Shown here: one piece after another, positions 57,632 through 64,000 of the stretch
Layout of the letters: each line of letters starts with the position of its first letter
Position numbering within the stretch: position 1 is the stretch's first letter
Assembly: GCF_000430785.1 (NCBI RefSeq)
Contig: NZ_AUMR01000004.1
Location: 62,001-126,000 of the forward strand
Origin: Ectobacillus panaciterrae DSM 19096
GTDB lineage: Bacteria > Bacillota > Bacilli > Bacillales > Bacillaceae_G
Length of the DNA: 64,000 bases
Direction of reading: 5' to 3'
Made by a program: the position numbers and the translations under genes
The notes under the pieces: generated by a model
The model's database searches: none
Seen by the model: the letters and a program-made list of their open reading frames with translations, nothing else
What the model was told of the DNA's origin: nothing

Positions 57632-59752
57632 TTATTCGTCCGTCTTCGGTATAAATGGTTGCTCAGGCTCGATATTTACCTCTTCTTTTTTTAAGTCGAA
57701 GTAAGCATCCATCACCCTTCTGGCGATGCTCTTGCTGATAGGGCTGTCATCAGGTACCCATGGGACAACAACGGAAAAGGCAATCTCTGGGTTATCTTCC
57801 GGAGCATACCCGATCATAGTCAGATTATAAGTAGAAGGAGGCTCGCCATTTGTACCGCTCTTCCGCTTGGCTGTATCAGGACCATCATAGAAGGTTTCAG
57901 CTGTTCCTGTTTTTCCAGCCACCTTATAAGGAGCGTTCCCAAAGGCTTTATGCCCTGTTCCTTCCGTTGTTTGCATGACCATATGGAATCCGTTCTGCAC
58001 TTCTTTAATGTACTCAGGTTTCATATCGATACGATTCAGCACGACCGGTTCCATCGATTGCACCACTTTTCCGATTTCTCCCGGCTTGGAAACCGGCTCA
58101 CGAATTTCTTTTACAACTTGGGGTTTAATTCGATACCCTCCATTCGCGATTGTTGAAACATATTGAGTAAGCTGAAGAGGAGTATACGTATCATATTGCC
58201 CGATAGCAAAGTCAAGCAAAAAACCGGGCTTAGCTGTAGTTCCCTTAAAACCTGTCGCTTCATTCGGCAAATTAATACCAGTAGGAACTCCAAGACCGAA
58301 TTCACTGAAGTAATAACGCATTGTATCAAATGCTTTTTGAGGTACAGACAGCGTTCCGTCCGGTACATATGTGACACCGGCTATTTTCATGGCCGTTTTA
58401 AACATATATACGTTTGAAGACATTTGCAATGCCTGCAAATCGGTAATAGTCCCCATGTTTTTCCATGATTTTTTTTCTTTTGTCCCTTTAATTCTGATAG
58501 GTTCATCGACTTCCGTATTTCCTGGACTGGTGACTCCTGTTTGAAAACCTGTCAGCAAAGTCGCTCCCTTTACTACAGATCCTACTGCGTAAGAGCTTGT
58601 CATCGTCCCCAATGCATAATCGCTTACCTCTTGCTGACCGGCTTCGTTCGCAATAAGTTGCTTTCCGGACATCGACAGTACTTCACCGTTTTTCGGATTC
58701 ATCATCACAACAAAAGCGCGATCTAGATACGGAGCGCCTCCCTTGGCTTTCGTGGCTTTAAGCTCTTCTTCTATAATTTGTTCCACTTTCTTTTGAAGTT
58801 CCATATCTATGGTCAGGATCAAATCTTTGCCTCGTTCCCCTTTAGACAAATATACCTGTTCGAGGATATTTCCGTCTTTATCGGTGACATTTTTGATTTT
58901 TGCCTTTGTCCCGTGAAGCATATCTTCATATTCTTGCTCAATGTAGCTTTTCCCGATCCTGTCATTTCGGTTATAATCCCGAACCAAATAATAGTCCAAC
59001 CGCTCTCTCGGAAGCCCTTCGTCGGCACTCGTCACTCTTCCAAGCACAGTAGTAAACATGTTGCCGTACGCATAATTACGCTCCCAATCAGTGGTTGTAT
59101 CGATCCCGGGAAGACTGGCTAAATTTTCACTGATTCTCGCATACTCCTCAGGCGTAACATCTTTATTTTTAATGATTTGCGGCGTCATCGCATAGCCGCT
59201 GTCCATTTTTCGCTTAATTGCTAATACTTTTAAATCTGAAGGCGTAAACTCCTGCAAATCCGCCTCTGTGATGCGTTCAAGCTGAAGATTATATATCTTC
59301 TTATCATCCAGCTTTTTATTTTGGAACGCTTGCCATTCTTTTTCTGTTATTTTTTCTTTGGCTTTCTCTGGATTCATCTCGAGCCAGAAGTCTTTTTTGT
59401 CTCGATCTGTCAGCTTGTCCGTAGGCATATCAATCAGCTTCGCCAATTTCTGAGCGATCGCTAAACGACCTTCACTCTTGAATCCCTTCAGACGTGTATA
59501 TGTAACAGTTCTTAGCGGTGTGTTGTCCACTACCGTTCGACCGTAACGATCATACATTTTCCCACGCGGCACCGGCGTATTGACCGTTAAATTTTCTGTT
59601 CTTTCAACCTCTTTCGTATAATCCCCGCCATATACAATCTGCACGATGCCAAGGCGTAAAATGAGAGCAGAAAACATGATGAACACAAGGAAAAACAGCA
59701 TATTTAAACGAATCGGCACATGACTCTTTTTTTTCTTCTTTTTCTTTTTCAT
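57632..59752 (-). CDS. pbpA: Class B penicillin-binding protein (transpeptidase)
   Basis: A 706-residue PBP2-type protein. Basic N-terminus (nine Lys) and one membrane helix (about 15-38); PBP dimerisation domain; transpeptidase domain with SVVKG (SxxK), MSSNVYMF (SxN) and KTGTAETF (KTG). It crosslinks peptidoglycan during side-wall growth. AAAGGGGGA is the ribosome site. It follows yqgE as in B. subtilis pbpA. Confidence 0.94.
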   Translation of the reverse strand: MKKKKKKKKSHVPIRLNMLFFLVFIMFSALILRLGIVQIVYGGDYTKEVERTENLTVNTPVPRGKMYDRYGRTVVDNTPLRTVTYTRLKGFKSEGRLAIAQKLAKLIDMPTDKLTDRDKKDFWLEMNPEKAKEKITEKEWQAFQNKKLDDKKIYNLQLERITEADLQEFTPSDLKVLAIKRKMDSGYAMTPQIIKNKDVTPEEYARISENLASLPGIDTTTDWERNYAYGNMFTTVLGRVTSADEGLPRERLDYYLVRDYNRNDRIGKSYIEQEYEDMLHGTKAKIKNVTDKDGNILEQVYLSKGERGKDLILTIDMELQKKVEQIIEEELKATKAKGGAPYLDRAFVVMMNPKNGEVLSMSGKQLIANEAGQQEVSDYALGTMTSSYAVGSVVKGATLLTGFQTGVTSPGNTEVDEPIRIKGTKEKKSWKNMGTITDLQALQMSSNVYMFKTAMKIAGVTYVPDGTLSVPQKAFDTMRYYFSEFGLGVPTGINLPNEATGFKGTTAKPGFLLDFAIGQYDTYTPLQLTQYVSTIANGGYRIKPQVVKEIREPVSKPGEIGKVVQSMEPVVLNRIDMKPEYIKEVQNGFHMVMQTTEGTGHKAFGNAPYKVAGKTGTAETFYDGPDTAKRKSGTNGEPPSTYNLTMIGYAPEDNPEIAFSVVVPWVPDDSPISKSIARRVMDAYFDLKKEEVNIEPEQPFIPKTDE

Positions 59753-59778
59753 GTTTATCCCCCTTTAAGCGGAAAGAG

Positions 59779-59808
59779 ACACCTGATCGGCAGGTGCCTT
59801 TGTATACT
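59779..59808 (-). terminator. Short hairpin between yqgE and pbpA
   Basis: CACCTG / CAGGTG stem with a 5-base loop and a CTCTTTCC tail on the minus strand; a weak terminator or processing site. Confidence 0.45.
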
Positions 59809-59842
59809 GCGTTTTTTATTCTAATATAAAATATGAGAGAAG

Positions 59843-61120
59843 TTAACCTTCCCCTTCCTTCAGCTCCTGCCTTGTCCGAGAAACCTCCAATCCGCTTTTG
59901 GGCGGTGTTTTCGTATCGTACGTAATATTTCGTACTGCAAAATAGATAAACAAATGTCCCGCACCTATTATTCCAAGCAAAAACGGAAGACTTTTTTCTG
60001 CAACAAAAAAATGAACAGCCGCGAGGAAGGACAAGATGGAACAAATACGCCCTAAATTCAAATATAGCTCTCTGACCACTATATACTCTACCCGCAGTTC
60101 TTTTGCGTTTCTCGCTTTTCCGATTACATCATATGTCATAGAATTGTACGGTACAAGCAAAATAGGGTATGCCACTGCAATACAGGCGGCATATATGAGC
60201 AGCTTTGCATATGTTACATCAATAATTACAAAATAAACAGCCACATATAAAATGATACCGCCTAAAAGGATCGCTTTTTTTCGAAGCTTCCCTTTAATAA
60301 TGCGCGCTGCCAAGTAATAGCATAAAAAAGATACGCCGGAGCTGACGAGACCGAATTTCCCGATTGCCAATTCACTTCCCGTTGTAATGTAGACATAAAC
60401 GGAGATAACAAATATAAACGTGCCTTCCCGCAGCCCTTGAAAGAAATGGGCAAGCGTGATTCTCTCCCAATTTCGGTTCCGTTTTCTTTCTTGAAACACC
60501 TGCCGCAGTTCATACCTTCCTTCGCATTCTCGCCGAGAAAGAAAAAAGCTTAATACAACTGCGATAGTAAATAAGGTTAAAGAAAGGACAAAGATAAAAG
60601 TATACCCATTCCACTTTTTCATATTGGAAATGATAAGACCAGCTAATATAGGACCTATCATTCCTGCTAAAGATGTTAGCAGCCCTAGAAATCCGTTAAA
60701 AAAGTCCCTTGTTTCAGGTTCCGTAATTTCAAAAGTAAGCAAGTTGAAAGCAAGCCAATAAAATCCGTAACCAATTCCCAAAATGCTTCCAATCATTAAG
60801 ATAAATTGCGATGCATGCGTTCCGGCCAGCAGCACTGTGATGAAAAAGACTGCGAGAGCACTGACACCAAACCGAAGAATTACAATACGGTCAATCTTTT
60901 TTGCAAGCTTGCCCGCAAAGGAAAATGTAATGGGCTGCATCACCACAACTGCCAAATTGTAAAGACCGAGATTCATGAAATTTTTCGTTTGCTTCCATAA
61001 ATAGATGTTTACAAACGTATTAGATAAAGATATCCCTAACGTATACAGACCGCCAATTGTCAACAACAAAATCAAGTCGCGATTTACCTTCACATCACCG
61101 AGTAAATGTTTCATTTTCAT
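59843..61120 (-). CDS. yqgE: MFS transporter YqgE
   Basis: A 425-residue major facilitator with about 12 membrane segments. GGLYTLGISLSNTFVNIYLW begins helix 1; KLAKKIDRIVILRFG lies in the loop after helix 2, and RRECEGRYELRQVFQERKRN forms the central cytoplasmic loop. No substrate can be read from sequence. It lies between sodA and pbpA. Confidence 0.88.
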   Translation of the reverse strand: MKMKHLLGDVKVNRDLILLLTIGGLYTLGISLSNTFVNIYLWKQTKNFMNLGLYNLAVVVMQPITFSFAGKLAKKIDRIVILRFGVSALAVFFITVLLAGTHASQFILMIGSILGIGYGFYWLAFNLLTFEITEPETRDFFNGFLGLLTSLAGMIGPILAGLIISNMKKWNGYTFIFVLSLTLFTIAVVLSFFLSRRECEGRYELRQVFQERKRNRNWERITLAHFFQGLREGTFIFVISVYVYITTGSELAIGKFGLVSSGVSFLCYYLAARIIKGKLRKKAILLGGIILYVAVYFVIIDVTYAKLLIYAACIAVAYPILLVPYNSMTYDVIGKARNAKELRVEYIVVRELYLNLGRICSILSFLAAVHFFVAEKSLPFLLGIIGAGHLFIYFAVRNITYDTKTPPKSGLEVSRTRQELKEGEG

Positions 61121-61195
61121 AATTCAAAAACTCTCCTTTGCTTCATGCTTTATTCTCCCAAAGAATGAAGCAATTATGTAAGAAAAGCAGAGCAC

Positions 61196-61234
61196 AAAAA
61201 AAACAGGCCGGGATTTTCCCGAACCTGTTTTGCA
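61196..61234 (-). terminator. Terminator of sodA
   Basis: AAAACAGGTTCGGGA / TCCCGGCCTGTTTT stem (one mismatch area) with a long T run on the minus strand. Confidence 0.85.
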
Positions 61235-61846
61235 TTACTTCGCTTCTTGATAACGTTTTTCTACTGCATTCCAATCCACTACGTTCCAGAATGCACCAAT
61301 GTAGTCAGGACGACGGTTTTGGTAATGTAAGTAGTAAGCATGCTCCCAAACGTCCAATCCTAAAACAGGTGTTTTACCTTCCATTAGAGGAGAATCTTGG
61401 TTTGGTGTGCTTGTAACTTCCAACTCGCCGTTATTTACAACTAACCATGCCCAGCCAGAACCGAAGCGAGTTGTAGCTGCTTTTGCAAACTCTTCTTTAA
61501 ACGCATCGTAGCTGCCGAATTTAGCGTCGATTGCTTTTGCAAGCTCGCCTACAGGTGCTCCGCCGCCGTTTGGAGAAAGAATCGTCCAGAATAAAGAATG
61601 GTTCGCATGTCCGCCGCCATTGTTGCGAACAGCAGTACGGATTGCTTCAGGAACTTCATTTAAGTCTGAAACTAATGCTTCCACGCTCTTTTCAGCTAAT
61701 TCCGGGTAGCTTTCTAAAGCAGCATTTACGTTTGTTACGTAAGTGTTATGATGCTTTGTATGGTGGATGTTCATTGTTTCTTTGTCAAAATGAGGTTCTA
61801 ACGCATCATAAGCATAAGGTAATTGAGGTAATTCGTATTTCGCCAT
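61235..61846 (-). CDS. sodA: Manganese superoxide dismutase
   Basis: A 203-residue Fe/Mn SOD that dismutates superoxide. Ligands lie in [12 protein letters not shown], in NHSLFW and in [18 protein letters not shown] (Asp and His). GGGGHANH-type [10 protein letters not shown] and the Gly-Gly pattern favour manganese. AGGAGGA precedes the ATG. Upstream is a perfect 19-base palindrome placed between the likely -35 and -10. Confidence 0.97.
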   Translation of the reverse strand: MAKYELPQLPYAYDALEPHFDKETMNIHHTKHHNTYVTNVNAALESYPELAEKSVEALVSDLNEVPEAIRTAVRNNGGGHANHSLFWTILSPNGGGAPVGELAKAIDAKFGSYDAFKEEFAKAATTRFGSGWAWLVVNNGELEVTSTPNQDSPLMEGKTPVLGLDVWEHAYYLHYQNRRPDYIGAFWNVVDWNAVEKRYQEAK

Positions 61847-61905
61847 TATAAATTCCTCCTATATATGTATTTGGCAACGGGTTTGTCCCCTTATCACCAA
61901 GTTTT

Positions 61906-61934
61906 ATTTTACACTATTTTCAAAATAGTGAAAA
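61906..61934 (-). promoter_or_regulatory. sodA promoter with an embedded palindrome
   Basis: CACTATTTT-C-AAAATAGTG (61912-61930), perfect. On the minus strand TTTTCA (-35) and TAAAAT (-10) flank it at 17 bases. A repressor bound here would cover the promoter. Confidence 0.55.
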
Positions 61935-62021
61935 ACATAAACTGTACTTTCTGAAATAAAAGTACCAAATTTTATTATGTATTTCAAATGATATGCTTAT
62001 GCATGAAAAAAAACGGGCAAA

Positions 62022-62172
62022 AACCGCCTGATCCTTTTTAGATGGGCATAGTGTGCCTGCCGAGTATAGTAACGGTCAGAGCCTTCCAGATGCCCTCCCC
62101 TGTGTCTTTTTACTCAGCATATTTTGCTGCGAACAGTCGCAAATAGAAGAAAGAAATAGAGAGCATTGGCGC
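62022..62172 (+). repeat. Dispersed intergenic repeat, family 1, copy B
   Basis: Longer form of the element at 7810: GATCCTTTTTA, GAGTATAGTAACGGTC, CTCCCCTGTG, TTTTTACT, GCTGCGAA, AATAGAAG, GAGAGCATTGGCG. It starts with a short CGGGCAAAAACCGCC hairpin. Confidence 0.65.
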
Positions 62173-62190
62173 AGAATTTTATACTTTCTT

Positions 62191-62262
62191 ACTTTACAAG
62201 AAAAACGGAGCCGGCGAAGTTAGACATCACCCAAAGAACCGGCTCGGTCAGGTGCAGAACAA
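62191..62262. repeat. Palindromic intergenic repeat, family 2, copy 4 (partial)
   Basis: AACGGAGCCGGCGAAGTTAG and AAGAACCGGCTCGGTCAGGT are scrambled or truncated relatives of the unit at 9406; the inner arms are missing. Confidence 0.55.
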
Positions 62263-62285
62263 AAAAACTTATCCCTGCTTATCTT

Positions 62286-62320
62286 TAAATAAAAAGCGAT
62301 TGGCGCTCCGCCAATCACTT
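62286..62320 (-). terminator. Terminator of the tRNA gene
   Basis: AAGTGATTGGCG-GAG-CGCCAATCGCTT followed by TTTATTT on the minus strand. Confidence 0.88.
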
Positions 62321-62324
62321 CGGA

Positions 62325-62398
62325 TGGACCCTGTAGGGCTCGAACCTACGACCGGACGGTTATGAGCCGTCTGCTCTAACCAGCTGAGCTAAGGGTCC
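62325..62398 (-). tRNA. tRNA-Ile (CAT anticodon)
   Basis: 74 nt cloverleaf: acceptor GGACCCT / AGGGTCC, anticodon stem GACGG / CCGTC with loop CTCATAA, T loop TTCGAGC. CAT may be elongator Met or Ile decoded through lysidine; the stems match the Bacillus minor Ile tRNA (reads ATA), as I remember it, and not its Met tRNA. No CCA is encoded: TCC follows the discriminator A. Confidence 0.92.
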
Positions 62399-62619
62399 TC
62401 ATAATAGCGGCAGAGGAGATTCTATTGGGTATGGATTGTGAAGCTGCACCGCCACGACCTAAAATAATGTTAGAGATAGTAATAAATGTAGCATGTGTCA
62501 AATAATTATGTCAATTAGGTTTTTGCGCATTCTTTCAGTAATTGCGGGGCCAAGCCTTGTTCAATTTGTTGAAGGTACGTTACAATGAAATTGCTGATTC
62601 TAAAGAGGGAAGTGAAATT

Positions 62620-63393
62620 ATGTCATTATTTACTCAATTGTACAAGAGCCTATATTCACCAAAAGACATGGCGCGTTTTCGTTTTCAAAAAATCGGAAAA
62701 ACAATTTTATACATATTGCTTTTGTCTCTTCTTGCTACTATCCCTGAGACTATTCAAATCGGGAACATCATGAAACAACAATTTTCTCTTTTAGATCAAA
62801 CCATAGACTCCGAAATTCCTAATTTTTCGATTGAAAATGGAGAATTAAAATCAGATTCGCAAGAGCCTGTTGTGAAGGAAGAAAATAATTTCACATTTGT
62901 ATTTGATCCAAATGCAACGGAAAGTACAATTTCTTCATCTAATTTAAATAGCCTTTATATTTTAAAGGATCGTATTATTACTGTTTCTAGCGGACAAGAA
63001 CAAACATATCTGTATTCTTCTTTTAAGGAATTTGCCATTTCTAAAAAAGACATTCAGGACTTTGTTGCGTTTATACAAACGATGTATCCGATTGCTATAT
63101 TCGTTATTGGGGTATTTTTGTTTCTGTTCAATGCCTTTATCACTTTTGTCGGCATTACACTTTTGTCATTTGCGGGAACGGTTTTAAGCAGCCAAATGAG
63201 CCGGAAATTGAATTACAGGCAGCTGTGGACGCTTATGGCCTACAGCTTTACCATTCCTACTATTTTCTTCATGATTATGAAGGCATTAAACATCGTCGTG
63301 GCATTCCATCTGTTCGTATTTATATTTGCAGCATTTTTTGTTCTCTATTTAATTATAAAAGAAGTTCCTCCTATAAAAGAAAAAGCATCATAA
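62620..63393 (+). CDS. yqgB: YqgB-like membrane protein (DUF1189)
   Basis: A 257-residue protein with about five membrane helices: one near 29-48 and four in the last 110 residues. Between them is a polar outside domain (about 55-140). SLFTQLYKSLYSPKDMARFR at the start is typical of DUF1189. GAGGGAAG lies before this ATG. Function unknown. Confidence 0.9.
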   Translation: MSLFTQLYKSLYSPKDMARFRFQKIGKTILYILLLSLLATIPETIQIGNIMKQQFSLLDQTIDSEIPNFSIENGELKSDSQEPVVKEENNFTFVFDPNATESTISSSNLNSLYILKDRIITVSSGQEQTYLYSSFKEFAISKKDIQDFVAFIQTMYPIAIFVIGVFLFLFNAFITFVGITLLSFAGTVLSSQMSRKLNYRQLWTLMAYSFTIPTIFFMIMKALNIVVAFHLFVFIFAAFFVLYLIIKEVPPIKEKAS

Positions 63394-63458
63394 CTCGCAT
63401 ATGCGGCATTTTTTTATAGGACAAGCATATATTTCTCTACAAAAGGAGTGGAGAAATT

Positions 63459-63785
63459 ATGAAACGTCTGGGCATTGTCATATTTGTTTTATTAATCGGC
63501 TATGCAATGTTTTATGATATAACAGTAGGAACCCTTCCCATGCTTGGTACGTATGCCAAAGCTAAGCAAACAACAGTTCAGCAAAAAAAAGAAGAGGCTG
63601 CTGCCCCGTATCAAAGCATTGAGGTAAAGAGCGGAGATACTGTCCTTTCTGTGGTAGAAGCTGTCAGCAAAAAAAAGCCGCCGTCTGTTGAAAAGGTAGT
63701 GGAGGATTTTAAAAAGCTGAATCCACAAGAATCCCCGTCTAAGCTGCGAATAGGAAAGAAATATAAATTTCCATCCTATAAATGA
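63459..63785 (+). CDS. yqfZ: LysM-domain protein YqfZ
   Basis: A 108-residue protein. An N-terminal membrane helix or signal anchor (about 4-22) precedes a Gln/Lys linker and a LysM-like domain (about 50-105, IEVKSGDTVLSVVEAVSKKK...FKKLNPQESPSKLRIGKKYK). It could bind peptidoglycan or spore cortex. Same place as B. subtilis yqfZ, ahead of ispG. Confidence 0.9.
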   Translation: MKRLGIVIFVLLIGYAMFYDITVGTLPMLGTYAKAKQTTVQQKKEEAAAPYQSIEVKSGDTVLSVVEAVSKKKPPSVEKVVEDFKKLNPQESPSKLRIGKKYKFPSYK

Positions 63786-63886
63786 AATGCATCATAATTC
63801 TTGTCAATATGATGAAAGCATTGATACAATAGATGAGAACTATAAATAATAGGAATAAAACCTTTTATAAGGAGAGCGATCGATTC

Positions 63887-64000
63887 GTGAACGAGATTAC
63901 TCATCGTACGCAAACACGTCCTGTTAAAGTTGGCAACTTAACAATTGGCGGAAATAATGAATTAATTATACAGAGCATGACGACTACAAAAACGCATGAC
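63887..64000 (+). CDS. ispG: 4-hydroxy-3-methylbut-2-enyl diphosphate synthase, N-terminal part
   Basis: The first 38 codons: [20 protein letters not shown] and [12 protein letters not shown] match the start of IspG (GcpE), an Fe-S enzyme of the MEP isoprenoid route. It begins at a GTG with AAGGAGAG upstream. The gene runs off the right edge. Confidence 0.95.
   Translation, partial: MNEITHRTQTRPVKVGNLTIGGNNELIIQSMTTTKTHD

Noticed and set aside
59604-60044. 146-codon minus-strand frame between yqgE and pbpA
   Set aside because: Overlaps two well-supported genes in another frame and has no start signal.

Overview
The window looks like chromosomal DNA of a spore-forming, naturally transformable Bacillaceae bacterium, close to Bacillus and with several B. 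cereus-group traits. Reasons: gene order follows the B. subtilis yqh-yqg region block by block (spoIIIAA-yqhV-efp-yqhT-aroQ-yqhR, yqhQ-yqhP, mntR, lipM, yqhL, gcvPB-gcvPA-gcvT, yqhH-yqhG, comG, yqgY, yqgX, yqgW, yqgS-glcK-yqgQ-gluP, yqgN-rpmG, pst, pbpA, yqgE, sodA, yqgB, yqfZ, ispG). Start sites carry strong AGGAGG-type ribosome sites, with frequent GTG/TTG starts, and U-tailed terminators separate most units. No virus, CRISPR array, rRNA or intact insertion sequence is visible.

Layout. 1-9.4 kb: sporulation (spoIIIAA, cut by the window edge), EF-P, an M24 peptidase, dehydroquinase, membrane proteins, MntR, an MscS channel, octanoyltransferase LipM and rhodanese YqhL. 9.4-13.4 kb: accessory stretch with a lipoprotein, a GNAT enzyme with an unusual C-terminal half, a TetR-controlled SMR efflux pair and small membrane proteins. 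13.7-20.4 kb: glycine cleavage P and T proteins, divergent from helicase YqhH and YqhG. LipM with the glycine cleavage genes makes this a lipoate/one-carbon neighbourhood. 20.4-22.7 kb: small genes, a TnpB-less IS605-type end and a thioredoxin-like protein behind a promoter with PerR/Fur-like boxes. 22.5-27.2 kb: yqzE, aroK and the full comGA-comGG DNA-uptake pseudopilus operon. 27.4-31 kb: a cysteine-containing regulator, yqgY, hypotheticals and a decayed deoxyribosyltransferase-like gene. 31.1-40.6 kb: a MurG paralogue, then methionine synthesis: yitJ-metH (minus) and metI-metC (plus) diverge from two SAM-I riboswitches. 41-49.3 kb: ArsR/PagR-like regulator, MidA-type methyltransferase, yqgX, yqgW, LTA-synthase-like YqgS, glucokinase, rhomboid protease, 5-formyl-THF cyclo-ligase and rpmG. 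49.3-52.9 kb: a nucleotidyltransferase/phosphomannomutase-like fusion and a GT4 glycosyltransferase. 53-57.5 kb: pstS-pstC-pstA-pstB-phoU behind a textbook Pho box. 57.6-64 kb: a class B PBP, MFS transporter, Mn-SOD, tRNA-Ile(CAT), YqgB, YqfZ and the start of ispG.

The points most worth a second look are the TnpB-less omega-RNA-like right end (21.3-21.5 kb), an apparent ATA or ATT start for comGE, the fusion protein that lacks a recognisable phosphoserine loop, two dispersed intergenic repeat families, palindromic operators at sodA and gcvT, the missing glycine riboswitch at gcvT, and several small or broken genes at 5.8, 20.4-20.7, 22.3, 28.6 and 30.0-30.3 kb. Calls rest on reading motifs and remembered family features; no database search was run.
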